Assembly (NCBI GenBank): GCA_902778585.1
Contig: CACYYD010000018.1
Span: 1-43,076, forward strand
Length of the DNA stretch: 43,076 bases
Origin: an uncultured Eubacteriales bacterium
GTDB taxonomy: Bacteria > Bacillota > Clostridia > Peptostreptococcales > Anaerovoracaceae
Reading direction: 5' to 3'
Shown in pieces: positions 16,527 through 25,048 of this stretch. The notes beneath the pieces are model-generated. The model saw only the letters and a program-made list of their open reading frames with translations, did not search any database and had not been told where the DNA came from. The number at the start of each line of letters is the position of its first letter. Within the stretch, counting starts at the first letter, position 1. A program made the translations under genes and the position numbers.

Positions 16527-17819
16527 ATGGCTGAACTGAAACTGATACACGGGAAAAAATCCATCAAATACAATCACTTCGAAGACTACGATTTTGAGTC
16601 ATGCAGAGCCATATGCGCGAGACTCATGGGCGTAGCCGCTCTTAAGGTGACCTGGCGCAGCAAGACGGAAAGGCGCGCGAGGATGTACCAGATAATGCAT
16701 CTGGATTACTCGGAGTACGGGATCGATGACTACCAGGAATTCATCTGCACTCCGGGCAGCGATGACTTTGCCGAAAAGAGAGAAGAGATGAACGGCCTGT
16801 GGAACCACTTCGTCGCCGTCATGGGAAGCGACCTCACGGACATAAGCGCAGCCTGCATGCTGCGGCTCATTGAAGACGCTCTTCCCCTGGCAGCAGAAGA
16901 CGTGGACCGTGAATACGACAATGAAGAGAACAAGGAATTCCGCGCTTACGCGAGGCTGCGCCTTGGCTACATGCAGGATGCCCTTAACAGCGAAGGCATA
17001 ACATCGGCCGACTGCAGCAGCGTCGACGCGATGGACACACTGTCGCCTCTCAAGCTTTCGGCATTCGAGACCATCAACTACTTTCTGATGCGCCTGGTGG
17101 ACTGCGACTTTGCCGCGGCCCGCTACCTGTCGGATCTCGACATGGCCTATCTCAGAAACACAGGTCTCTCCGACGCGGGCATACAGACCCTGATACGCTG
17201 CGACATAGAGCGGAGCGACCGAAAGACCGATCCCCCTGACGACGGATCATCCTTCCCTTTCCGCTGCCGCATCACGACGCTCGGAAGAAAGTCGTACTAC
17301 CACGCCACCCTGGTCGTATGGCTCAGCGGAAGCCAGCGCTCAAAGAATCCGCTGGTGACGGATATCAAGGTGGGTTCCATAATAAAGCTTTCAGACTATG
17401 AGGCCGCCATACAGGTGAGCCGCCCTGAATACATAACGGTCTTTGAGTGCAAGGACGAGATGCTGAATGGTTTTGACGCAAAATACGTCGGTCCGTTTGC
17501 CAACTCGACACCGACCGCCGTCCCGAACGGCTGGCTGTACACAGCATATAAAGGAAACAATTCCCACGTCGACAGCTCGGCCTACAGGATGAACAACGAC
17601 GTGTATGGCTACGGTCTCATCACCATAGCCGGTGAATTCGTACTGATGAGCAATGATCTCCGAAACATATCCATGCTTGATGATGCGCTCATCTTTTCGC
17701 TGTACTCGCCGTTCATAAATACCAAGGGAAGATTCAGGATAGACAGCCCTGTTTTTCAGACTCTTTGCAGCGCTTCCGGCGCTATGTTTGAGGAACTTGT
17801 CGAACCGGGAGATGAGTAA
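16527..17819 (+). CDS. Uncharacterised 430-residue protein
   Basis: I do not recognise this protein. It is predicted soluble, with no signal peptide or membrane segment. The N-terminal 160 residues are rich in charged and aromatic residues and look helical (ARLMGVAALKVTWRSKTERR, RAYARLRLGYMQDALN). The C-terminal half looks more beta-rich (FPFRCRITTLGR, YYHATLVVWLSG, DVYGYGLITIAGEFVLMS). No nucleotide-binding or catalytic motif is obvious. There is no ribosome site; an extended -10 element lies directly before the ATG, suggesting leaderless translation. Codon use resembles the neighbours. It diverges from metK and stands alone, followed by an AT-rich gap. Confidence 0.75.
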   Translation: MAELKLIHGKKSIKYNHFEDYDFESCRAICARLMGVAALKVTWRSKTERRARMYQIMHLDYSEYGIDDYQEFICTPGSDDFAEKREEMNGLWNHFVAVMGSDLTDISAACMLRLIEDALPLAAEDVDREYDNEENKEFRAYARLRLGYMQDALNSEGITSADCSSVDAMDTLSPLKLSAFETINYFLMRLVDCDFAAARYLSDLDMAYLRNTGLSDAGIQTLIRCDIERSDRKTDPPDDGSSFPFRCRITTLGRKSYYHATLVVWLSGSQRSKNPLVTDIKVGSIIKLSDYEAAIQVSRPEYITVFECKDEMLNGFDAKYVGPFANSTPTAVPNGWLYTAYKGNNSHVDSSAYRMNNDVYGYGLITIAGEFVLMSNDLRNISMLDDALIFSLYSPFINTKGRFRIDSPVFQTLCSASGAMFEELVEPGDE

Positions 17820-17862
17820 AAGTTTTTTGGACGTTCATGCATCTTCACATTTTGTTCGATTT

Positions 17863-18048
17863 TTTGCCACAGGTTTTTCAACAAAACCCAATGGGCGTAA
17901 TTTCAAAAGTTTGAGACTTTTCCACAAGGTTTTCAAAAATTGTATACAATTTTATCCACTTATCCATGTGGAAAACTTTTCCATCTGAAACGTTGATATT
18001 TCAAGGTTAGAAACGATTCTGCTTTTATGTCAACAGGATTTATCCACA
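17863..18048. promoter_or_regulatory. Cluster of DnaA-box-like sites in AT-rich gap
   Basis: The 303-bp gap 17820-18122 is AT-rich and holds one perfect DnaA box TTATCCACA (18040-18048). Near matches are TTTTCCACA (17918-17926), TTATCCACT (17952-17960), TTATCCATG (17960-17968), TTTTCCACA on the minus strand (17967-17975) and TTTGCCACA (17863-17871). No dnaA, dnaN or other oriC neighbour is present, so a DnaA-binding or titration locus is likelier than the main origin. It may also contain the promoter of the AlaX gene. Confidence 0.5.
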
Positions 18049-18122
18049 GTTTTTGAAAAGCCCTGTTGAACTTTTTTTGTTCGATTTCGTGAAACGCCGT
18101 GAAACATCAGAAAGGAGTGCTT

Positions 18123-19352
18123 ATGAGCACGGAAAGAATATACAGAAGTGACCGCTATGCAGCCTCGAACGAGGCTCATGTGACCGGGATACGCGAAAAA
18201 GACGGCTTAGATATCATCGCCTGCGATGCATCGGTCTTCTTCCCTGCAGGGGGCGGACAGCCGTCAGACATCGGTACCGTCTCCAGGAAAGACGGCGCTG
18301 AGGTCTATGAGATAGTCCGGGTCTTCGACGAGGATCTTGAGGGCGACGTATGGCATGTGACCGACGCGCCTGCCGGCACTTTCAGTGAGGGAGATAATGT
18401 GGTCCTTTCCATCGACTGGGACAGCCGCTTCAGAAGCATGCAGCGCCACTGCGGCGAGCACATGCTTAGCGGGACCATGGACAGCCTCTTCGGCGGAGTC
18501 AACAAGGGCTTCCACATAGGCGATGAATACGTGACCATCGACATAGACCTCGGAGGACGCATGCTCACCGCTGAAGAGCTCGACCTCGCGCAGGCAACAG
18601 TCAATGACGCCATATGGGCAGACCTCCCGGTCACCATCACCTGGTTCGACGATTACGAGTCCTCGCTGGCTCTCCCTGTGCGCAAGCAGGTCCCTCACGA
18701 CGGGAAAGTCTCCGTGGTGACCGTAGGCGATCCGGCTGATCCGTACGACTGCATAGCCTGCTGCGGAGTGCATCCTGAAAGATCGTCTGAAGTCGGCCTT
18801 CTGGCTATATACAAGTGCGAGCCTAACAAGGGCATGAACCGCATATACTTCGACTGCGGCAAGTACGCTCTTGAGAAGCTGAGCGCGGATTCCGCCCTTC
18901 TGGCCAGGGCGGCAAAGAAGTATTCGTGCTCGCCGGCAGACCTCGCCTCGAGGATGGACCTTGAAGCAGAGAAGGTCTCGGCTCTCAAGGCGAGACTCGC
19001 AGGTCTTACCGCATACGTCTGCGAAGAAGAAAAGTCCCGCATACTGCGCGATTCGGCAGACAGCGCCGCGTACGTTTACTCCTCGGATATCCTTGCGACC
19101 GACGATCTTCTGAAGCTGGGCTTCTCAGTCATAAATGAGACCGAAGGCAAACTCCTTCTTATGATGGACACTGCTTCAGACACCTGCCTCCTCTTCTCTT
19201 CGGGAGATGCAAAGTGCGGAGATCTCGTAAAGCAAAATGCCCGGGAGTTCGGCGGCAAGGGCGGCGGCAGGCCTGACAACGCGAGGGCCGTCTTCAGCAG
19301 CCTTAAGGATATGAAAGCCTTTGCAGATAAGGTGGTAGCATCTGTCTGCTAA
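18123..19352 (+). CDS. Alanyl-tRNA editing protein (AlaX-L type)
   Basis: A 409-residue stand-alone homologue of the AlaRS editing domain, which removes serine or glycine wrongly attached to tRNA-Ala. FFPAGGGQPSDIG (about 39-51) is the conserved beta-barrel motif. The zinc/catalytic ligands are His99 and His103 (RHCGEH) and Cys203 with His207 (CCGVH). A DHHA1-like C-terminal domain ends with GGKGGGRPDNA, making this the long AlaX form. I chose the ATG at 18123, which has AAAGGAG six bases upstream; an in-frame ATG 24 bases earlier has none. Confidence 0.92.
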   Translation: MSTERIYRSDRYAASNEAHVTGIREKDGLDIIACDASVFFPAGGGQPSDIGTVSRKDGAEVYEIVRVFDEDLEGDVWHVTDAPAGTFSEGDNVVLSIDWDSRFRSMQRHCGEHMLSGTMDSLFGGVNKGFHIGDEYVTIDIDLGGRMLTAEELDLAQATVNDAIWADLPVTITWFDDYESSLALPVRKQVPHDGKVSVVTVGDPADPYDCIACCGVHPERSSEVGLLAIYKCEPNKGMNRIYFDCGKYALEKLSADSALLARAAKKYSCSPADLASRMDLEAEKVSALKARLAGLTAYVCEEEKSRILRDSADSAAYVYSSDILATDDLLKLGFSVINETEGKLLLMMDTASDTCLLFSSGDAKCGDLVKQNAREFGGKGGGRPDNARAVFSSLKDMKAFADKVVASVC

Positions 19353-19353
19353 A

Positions 19354-19362
19354 TGGTATAAT
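19354..19362 (+). promoter_or_regulatory. Extended -10 promoter of kinase-like gene
   Basis: TGG followed by TATAAT (19357-19362) lies directly after the AlaX stop, about 47 bp before the next ATG. The -35 region is poor, as is common for extended -10 promoters. Confidence 0.5.
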
Positions 19363-19409
19363 TATTTCAGATATCAGGGCGAAAACCTATTGAGAACGGA
19401 GAAGGAACA

Positions 19410-20066
19410 ATGGACGATAAGATAATCGTAACTATAGACAGAGAATTCGGAAGCGGCGGACACGAGGTCGCAAAGCGCCTGGCAGAAAGGCTCGGCATCG
19501 CCTTCTACGACGAGGAGATCATCCAGAGAGCTGCCGAGTGCACGGGCTACCACGAGGAATACATCCGTGACAATGACGAGAAGGCTCCGGACTTTTCGTT
19601 CGGAAGCATCTTCAGCGCGATAGATGTTCAGTCCTCGCCTTTCACAAAGATACAGGAAGAAGAGTTCAACATCATCAGAGAGATCGCTGCCGAGGGAAGC
19701 TGCGTCATAGTGGGCCGCGCCGCGGACTACATCCTCTCAGAGGAAAGACATGTCAGCATCTTCCTCTTCGCTCCGTTTGAGGAGAGAGTAAGAAGAAAAC
19801 TTCAGATCCACAACACGCAGGAGCCTGAGAACCTCTTCGACGTTCCGACCGTAGAGAAGAAGGTAAAGCAGATCGACAAGCAACGCCGCAGATATTATGA
19901 GTTCTATACGGACAACAGCTGGGGCGGACGTGACGAGTACGACCTCCTCATCAACACCAGCCGTGCCGGGATCGAAGGCGCAGTCGATATCATCGAAGCG
20001 TATATAAAGGGAGGCAAGGACAAAGACCTTCTGTCAGATCTTGAGGATCTTAAGGATCAGCAGTAA
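19410..20066 (+). CDS. Cytidylate kinase-like family protein
   Basis: A 218-residue P-loop protein of the cytidylate kinase-like (Cytidylate_kin2) family. ITIDREFGSGGHEVAKRLAERLG (P-loop within the N-terminal 30 residues), YDEEIIQRAAE and CVIVGRAADYIL (about 98-109) match the family. Arg-rich segments (VRRKLQIHN, DKQRRRYYEFY) resemble the lid. The main cmk is usually elsewhere and the substrate of this family is not established. GAGAAGG precedes the ATG. It is followed by a strong terminator shared with the convergent rluB-like gene. Confidence 0.85.
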   Translation: MDDKIIVTIDREFGSGGHEVAKRLAERLGIAFYDEEIIQRAAECTGYHEEYIRDNDEKAPDFSFGSIFSAIDVQSSPFTKIQEEEFNIIREIAAEGSCVIVGRAADYILSEERHVSIFLFAPFEERVRRKLQIHNTQEPENLFDVPTVEKKVKQIDKQRRRYYEFYTDNSWGGRDEYDLLINTSRAGIEGAVDIIEAYIKGGKDKDLLSDLEDLKDQQ

Positions 20067-20082
20067 TAAGCGCAAACAAAAT

Positions 20083-20117
20083 ACCGGAAGGAAGCATCGA
20101 GCTTACCTTCCGGTTTT
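20083..20117. terminator. Bidirectional terminator
   Basis: ACCGGAAGG pairs with CCTTCCGGT (9 bp) around a 14-nt loop. TTTTGTATT follows on the plus strand and ATTTTGTTT on the minus strand. It separates the convergent kinase-like and rluB-like genes. Confidence 0.85.
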
Positions 20118-20127
20118 GTATTGTCTG

Positions 20128-20835
20128 CTATTTTACTGCACTTTTAAGAGCGCTGATCTCAGCGGGGCTCAGCTTGCGGCACTGGCCGACTGCGAGCCTT
20201 CCTATCTCGAGGCTTCCGAGACCCGTGCGGCAGAGCTCGAGCACCGGATGCCCTATCGCCTTGAACATGCGGCGGACCTGGCGGTTCTTGCCCTCATGTA
20301 TCACTATCTCGGCGACCGTGGAATTGCGGTCGTGCCTTATGAGGTGCACCTCCGCAGGTGAGGTCACAAAGCCGCCTATATCTATGCCCTTCTCGAGCTG
20401 TCTGGCTTCCTTGATAGTGACAATGCCCTGTGCGCGCACGAGGTATCTTTTATTGAACTCCTTTGACGGATGCATCAGCGCGTTCGCGAGGTCGCCGTCA
20501 TTCGTGAGTATGAGAAGACCTGTCGTGTTGAGGTCGAGCCTTCCGACCGGGAAGACCCTCACGCTGTCGGGCACGAGCTCTGTAACCAGAGGTCTGCCCT
20601 CCTTGTCTGCCGTTGACGTCACATAGCCTGCCGGCTTGTTGAGAAGGTAGTAGACCTTGCGGTCAGCCGGCTCAATGCGTACGCCGTCGACCTCAACGAT
20701 GTCGCCCTCTTCAACATGATAACCAGGTGAGGTCAGCACCCCGCCGTTCACCTTTACGCGTCCGTCTTCTATAAGTTCATCTGCCTTGCGGCGGCTAGTG
20801 ATGCCTGCCGCAGCTATATACTGGTTTATCCTCAT
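20128..20835 (-). CDS. rluB: rRNA large-subunit pseudouridine synthase, RluB family
   Basis: A 235-residue RsuA/RluB-type pseudouridine synthase. An N-terminal S4 RNA-binding domain (RINQYIAAAGITSRRKADELI) is followed by the catalytic motif GRLDLNTTGLLILTNDGDLA (about 97-116), with its conserved Asp. It modifies uridine in 23S rRNA, likely near position 2605 by analogy. Its ATG overlaps the scpB stop by one base (TAATG), so it is translationally coupled. The scpA-scpB-rluB order is common in Firmicutes. Confidence 0.92.
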   Translation of the reverse strand: MRINQYIAAAGITSRRKADELIEDGRVKVNGGVLTSPGYHVEEGDIVEVDGVRIEPADRKVYYLLNKPAGYVTSTADKEGRPLVTELVPDSVRVFPVGRLDLNTTGLLILTNDGDLANALMHPSKEFNKRYLVRAQGIVTIKEARQLEKGIDIGGFVTSPAEVHLIRHDRNSTVAEIVIHEGKNRQVRRMFKAIGHPVLELCRTGLGSLEIGRLAVGQCRKLSPAEISALKSAVK

Positions 20836-21452
20836 TATTCGTTTTCTGCTGCGCCTTCGGCGTCAGCGCCCTCTTCATCATAAAAGTCTATAGCGATCTG
20901 GCCGTAGCCTTCCTCTTCGCGCTCGCGCCTCATCTCTTCGTATTCAGGCACCTCCGGGAGGTCCTTCAGCGACGAGAAGCCGAACTTTGTAAGGAATTCC
21001 CTTGTAGTCGCGTAGATGAGCGGACGGCCTACTCCTTCCGACCTGCCCTTCACCTCGACGAGACCCTTGTCGATGAGTCCGTCTATTACGCGCTCGCTCT
21101 TGATGCCTCTTATCGAATCGACTTCGGATCTCGTGACCGGCTGGCGGTACGCGATTATGGCGAGCACCTCGAGCGCTGCCTGCGAGAGCCTTCTTATTCT
21201 TACCGGCGTGCAGAGCTTTTTGAGGAACATATCGTTGTCTGCGAGAGTAACGAAGCGGAAAGCGTCATCGGCTTCCTGTATCCTGATGCCTCTTCCCTCC
21301 TGCTCGTACTCGGTCTGGAGCTCTTTGAAGAGCTTTCTTACCTCGTCTTTGTCTGCTTCGAGGACTTCGGCTGCGTCTTTGACCTCGAGAGGTTCTCCCC
21401 ACATGAACATCATAGTTTCAAGTGCGGATTTCATCGTCTTATTGCTGTACAT
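20835..21452 (-). CDS. scpB: Segregation and condensation protein B
   Basis: A 205-residue kleisin-associated protein with two winged-helix domains, partner of ScpA and SMC in chromosome condensation. Typical parts are SALETMMFMWGEPL at the N-terminus, RRLSQAALEVLAIIAYRQPVTRSEVDSIRG in the middle and EVKGRSEGVGRPLIYATT near 140-155. The acidic C-terminal tail is low complexity. The ATG at 21452 has GGAGGG nine bases upstream. It overlaps scpA by 14 bp and rluB by 1 bp. Confidence 0.95.
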   Translation of the reverse strand: MYSNKTMKSALETMMFMWGEPLEVKDAAEVLEADKDEVRKLFKELQTEYEQEGRGIRIQEADDAFRFVTLADNDMFLKKLCTPVRIRRLSQAALEVLAIIAYRQPVTRSEVDSIRGIKSERVIDGLIDKGLVEVKGRSEGVGRPLIYATTREFLTKFGFSSLKDLPEVPEYEEMRREREEEGYGQIAIDFYDEEGADAEGAAENE

Positions 21453-22197
21453 CTGCGGTCTCCCTCCTGATCACGTTGATCTCGCCGAAGTTTTCCTTCT
21501 GCTCCGCGTCATATCCCTGATTCTTTATCATGGAAAGAAGCGACATGAAGCTGAGCGTAATATCGTATCTGTCCGGTTTTTCAGGCAGAAGCTCCGTGAA
21601 GAGCACCTTGCCTCCGTTGTCTTTGAGCTTTCTTTCGAGAAGGTCTGTCATCTCGCTTATGCGGTTCTCGATCGTCTCCTTGCGGCGGCGCACCCTCGTG
21701 TAGCGGGCGGTCACCTCTTCGACCTTTCTCTTGCGGGTCAGGAAGAGTATGAACGCGCTCACCAGCTGTTCGTCGCTCACGCGGAGTATCTCATCCGGGT
21801 CGTCCAGATATCCGGACATATCCTCGGCAGGCTTTCCGTGCACCGCGAGGTTGTATTCCTCTGCCTCGGCGAGCATCTCGGCGGCCTTCTTGATACGCAT
21901 GTATTCGAGCAGTCTGCCCTGGAGTTCGAGCCTCGGGTCCTCGATTATCTCGAGTTCTCCCTCAGTGTTGATCCTCGGCAGCAGCATGCGCGACTTGAGG
22001 CGTATGAGGACGGCAGCAAGCACGATGAACTCCGTGTCCACCTCAACATTCAGAGCTTCCATCTCCTTGAGGTAGGCGATGTACTGCTCCGTTATCTCGG
22101 CGACCTTTATGTCATATATGTCCATTCTCGCGTTTTCGAGAAGGTATATGAGAAGGTCGAACGGTCCTTCAAATTTGTCTATCCTGACTTTGTACAA
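21439..22197 (-). CDS. scpA: Segregation and condensation protein A (kleisin)
   Basis: A 252-residue kleisin that bridges the SMC heads. The N-terminal KFEGPFDLLIYLLENARMDIYDI and IAYLKEMEALNVEVDTEFIVLAAVLIRLKSRMLLP are highly characteristic, and the C-terminal winged helix contains DRYDITLSFMSLLSMIKNQG. The start codon is TTG, with GGGAAAAGAGAA upstream; no ATG lies nearby. It lies 47 bp after truA and overlaps scpB. Confidence 0.95.
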   Translation of the reverse strand: MYKVRIDKFEGPFDLLIYLLENARMDIYDIKVAEITEQYIAYLKEMEALNVEVDTEFIVLAAVLIRLKSRMLLPRINTEGELEIIEDPRLELQGRLLEYMRIKKAAEMLAEAEEYNLAVHGKPAEDMSGYLDDPDEILRVSDEQLVSAFILFLTRKRKVEEVTARYTRVRRRKETIENRISEMTDLLERKLKDNGGKVLFTELLPEKPDRYDITLSFMSLLSMIKNQGYDAEQKENFGEINVIRRETADVQQ

Positions 22198-22244
22198 TTC
22201 TCTTTTCCCTTTTCTGCGGCCGCCGCGCTGAGCGCCCGGCCATT

Positions 22245-23018
22245 TTATTCAAAGTATATCTCTTTAAGATAAAGGCCCTGCGGAGCTGCGGTGAATCCCG
22301 CCTTTGCGCGGTCGCGGCTCTCTATCGCTTCAGCGACGCTCTCCGGAGTGCGCTTTCCGAGTCCCGCTTCGATGAGCGTTCCCGTTATGATACGCACCAT
22401 ATTATACAGGAATCCGTCGCCTGTTATCTCTATGTTTATCGAGTTTTCGTCCTCATTTATGCTGAGCTCCGAAACGGTGCGGACAGTCGTCTCGCGAGGA
22501 GTGCCTCCCGCGGTCTCAAAGCACTTGAAGTCGTGCGTGCCTATGATGTATGACGCGGCCTGACGCATAAGGTCAAGGTCGAGAGCATCAGCGCCCGGGT
22601 ACTGGAGGGCGTGGTTCCTTACGAAAATGTCGCCCGTCTTGTCTATGACGTACCTGTAGGTCTTGCCCCTGCACGAATACCTTGCGTGGAAGTCATCAGG
22701 CATGACCTCGGCTGAGAGTATGCGGATGTCTCCGGGAGCTCCGCTTCTTCCCTCGCCGCCTGCTCCGAAGCGGCGGTTCATCACCTCGGGAAGCTTCTCA
22801 ACGGGCATATTCGAATCCCAGTCAAAGCTCGCGCACTGGCCCAGCGCGTGGACTCCGGCATCCGTGCGGCTCGTGCCGTGGATGTGGACCTCTTCGCCGG
22901 CGATGTATCTGAGCACATGCTCTATCTCGCCCTGCACTGTGCGCACATTGGGCTGTATCTGCCATCCGCAGAAGTTTGTGCCGTCATATTCGATTTTTAT
23001 GAGAACGTTTTTGCCCAT
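22245..23018 (-). CDS. truA: tRNA pseudouridine synthase A
   Basis: A 257-residue TruA that makes pseudouridine at tRNA positions 38-40. EYDGTNFCGWQIQPNVRTVQGE is the N-terminal signature, SRTDAGVHALGQ (about 51-62) holds the catalytic Asp, and GDGFLYNMVRIITGTLIEAG is the C-terminal signature. Length is normal. No clear ribosome site precedes the ATG, so translation may depend on the upstream gene. It sits between the prepilin peptidase and scpA genes. Confidence 0.95.
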   Translation of the reverse strand: MGKNVLIKIEYDGTNFCGWQIQPNVRTVQGEIEHVLRYIAGEEVHIHGTSRTDAGVHALGQCASFDWDSNMPVEKLPEVMNRRFGAGGEGRSGAPGDIRILSAEVMPDDFHARYSCRGKTYRYVIDKTGDIFVRNHALQYPGADALDLDLMRQAASYIIGTHDFKCFETAGGTPRETTVRTVSELSINEDENSINIEITGDGFLYNMVRIITGTLIEAGLGKRTPESVAEAIESRDRAKAGFTAAPQGLYLKEIYFE

Positions 23019-23094
23019 TGTTTATTGACGTATGATGAAATGTGCGGATCATGCAGCCAGCCCTGCGCTTCCCGGTGCGCTGCCGACTTATCTT

Positions 23095-23904
23095 TTATAG
23101 TTCAAAAATTAGCAAGTCGCCTGCGCTGAATAAAAACAGGAAGTATACAGTCACCGCGGCGCATGCGGATGGGAGCATCGGGTTTCTGTCCTTTATGCTG
23201 CCCCTGCCTATCGCTATCCTGACTGCCGAATAGACGGCAAACATTAGCGTGGTGAGTATGAATATGATGACTATGCCTGTCCTTCCCGTTATGAGTCCCA
23301 TGCAGGTGAAGAACTTTATATCGGCGCCGCCGAGGCTTCCGCTTCTGAAGAGAAGCATGCCCAGCAGCAGTATCGCCATGGATATGCCGAAGCCGAGCGC
23401 GGCGCCAGCGGCCGGCTCCCACCACTGCTCGTGGTAGTCCACGAAGGCGACCGCCGAGATAGCCAGCATTATGCTGAACTGATCGGGGACCACCTGATAG
23501 AGCTGGTCGGCTATGGCCATCTCAAGCACTATAAACAGGACGCAGAGCACCGCAAGTTCATAAAACAGGCTCCCGCCCCTTATCGCAAGATAAAGCCCTG
23601 TGATCGCAAAACAACCCGTAAAAGCGTATTTCCACGGAGTCGACGGCAGTCGCTGTCTGCCCATGGCGTCAGCCTCTAAAAGCGCGGGCGGCAGGACTTT
23701 GTTGCCCGCGCCGGCCGAAAGGCCGCGGTGCTGCCCTGATGCGTCCGGGCCGGCGCCTTCAGGCGCCCCGCCGTCCTCGTCGGTCCAGTCCTCGAACCAC
23801 GAGGCTTTTATGCGGTTGAAGGCCACGACGCTTCCGTTCCCGAAGAGGACGGCGAGCACCGCGGCCGCGATTATTCTTATTATCAGATCAATACCGGCAG
23901 GGAT
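23095..23904 (-). CDS. Prepilin peptidase (A24 aspartic protease)
   Basis: About 269 residues, an integral-membrane type IV prepilin peptidase. The active-site aspartates lie in ADQLYQVVPDQFS and in GSLGGADIKFF, the GxGDxKL-type motif. Several hydrophobic helices follow. The N-terminal NGSVVAFNRIK segment matches family members, but the usual cysteines and methylation domain are not evident; a 50-residue hydrophilic stretch takes their place. The first conventional start (GTG at 23859) would cut the first helix and has no ribosome site. GGGAGG lies seven bases before an ATC at 23904 that gives a full N-terminus, so I place the start there. It processes pilin or pseudopilin substrates, none of which are seen here. 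Confidence 0.8.
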   Translation of the reverse strand: MPAGIDLIIRIIAAAVLAVLFGNGSVVAFNRIKASWFEDWTDEDGGAPEGAGPDASGQHRGLSAGAGNKVLPPALLEADAMGRQRLPSTPWKYAFTGCFAITGLYLAIRGGSLFYELAVLCVLFIVLEMAIADQLYQVVPDQFSIMLAISAVAFVDYHEQWWEPAAGAALGFGISMAILLLGMLLFRSGSLGGADIKFFTCMGLITGRTGIVIIFILTTLMFAVYSAVRIAIGRGSIKDRNPMLPSACAAVTVYFLFLFSAGDLLIFEL

Positions 23905-23959
23905 CTTGTTGCCTCCCTTTCTGCACTGCTTGCCGCCTGCTTTGGCGGCTCTTTGGTTT

Positions 23960-24895
23960 TTATTCCAGGCAGCTGTCCAGGAACTCCTTCATGTCCTCGT
24001 AGACCTGCTCTTTGTCGAGCTCGTTCAGGATCTCGTGCCTGTCACCTTCGTACATCTTGATCTGTACGTCGCACGGCGTGTTCTCTGTGTATACCATGAA
24101 TGCCTTGCGCACGCCTTCGCCCCACGCTCCTACAGGATCTTCTGTTCCTGAAGCGAAAAGAATAGGCAGTCCTTCAGGCAGCTTCTTCATTCTCTCGATA
24201 TCATGAGCCTTCTGCATGCCGGAGAACATATGGTAGTAAGCGTTCGGCGAGAAGCTGAATGTGCACCAAGGCTGCGCCCTGTACCAGTCGACTATCGCCT
24301 CGTCCTTTGTCAGCCAGTCGGAGATGGTCCTCGGGTTCTCTATCCTCTTGAGGTATGATCCGAACGACATTCCGTCGATCAGCTTCGCAGACTTGCCGAC
24401 CTTGTTGATTCCCAGCATCTTCGCGACCATCTTGCCCATCGCGAGGACAGGTGCCGGCTGCCATGCCGTTCCCATGACGATGACTCCGGAGAGACCCTTG
24501 GCGTAGTCCCCGCCGTTCTCCGTGATGTACTGCCTGATAAGGAAGGATCCCATGCTGTGGCCGAGCATCAGATAAGGCACACCCGGGAACTCCTTCTGCA
24601 TCATCTCTCTCAGGTGATGGATGTCTGCGATGACCCAGGCGTTGCCCTCTTTTCCGAAGTAACCGTGGTATTCGTCGGACTGCACCGACTCGCCGTGGCC
24701 GAGGTGATCCTCGCCCGTTACCAGATAGCCGTGCTCTGTCAGGTACTTCGCGAAGCCGTCGTATCTGTCGATGAATTCGACCATTCCGTGGATTATCTGA
24801 AGGATAGCCTTAGGCTTTCCTTCAGGCTCCCACCTTATTGCGTGGATCTGTGTCTTGCCGTCTGTCGACGGATAGTAAAAGTCTTTCTTAGTCAT
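23960..24895 (-). CDS. Alpha/beta hydrolase (monoacylglycerol lipase-like)
   Basis: A 311-residue serine hydrolase of the hydrolase_4/lysophospholipase group. The nucleophile elbow is LGHSMGSF. The acid is in SGTEDPVG and the His in GDRHEILNE near the C-terminus, completing the triad. HGMVEFIDRYDGFAKYL and DHLGHGES are typical of this family. It likely cleaves lipid or other esters in the cytoplasm, as no signal peptide is seen. The ATG at 24895 follows CGGAGG; an upstream in-frame start lacks one. A TATACT -10 at 24967-24972 with a weak -35 suggests its own promoter. Confidence 0.87.
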   Translation of the reverse strand: MTKKDFYYPSTDGKTQIHAIRWEPEGKPKAILQIIHGMVEFIDRYDGFAKYLTEHGYLVTGEDHLGHGESVQSDEYHGYFGKEGNAWVIADIHHLREMMQKEFPGVPYLMLGHSMGSFLIRQYITENGGDYAKGLSGVIVMGTAWQPAPVLAMGKMVAKMLGINKVGKSAKLIDGMSFGSYLKRIENPRTISDWLTKDEAIVDWYRAQPWCTFSFSPNAYYHMFSGMQKAHDIERMKKLPEGLPILFASGTEDPVGAWGEGVRKAFMVYTENTPCDVQIKMYEGDRHEILNELDKEQVYEDMKEFLDSCLE

Positions 24896-25048
24896 GGTCA
24901 GCCTCCGATTAATTATCCTATCCCGACCGGTCTCAACGGTCTTCAACTGATCTTTCCAACCAATTAAGTATACAACATGTTCTCTCGATTTGACTATATG
25001 GCAGCAGTCAGTACGAAGCTTTGACTGCCTGCAAAGCAATTGCTTGCA

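Noticed and set aside
17820..18122. Chromosomal replication origin
   Set aside because: DnaA boxes are present, but dnaA, dnaN, rpmH, rnpA and other oriC neighbours are absent and only one box is perfect.
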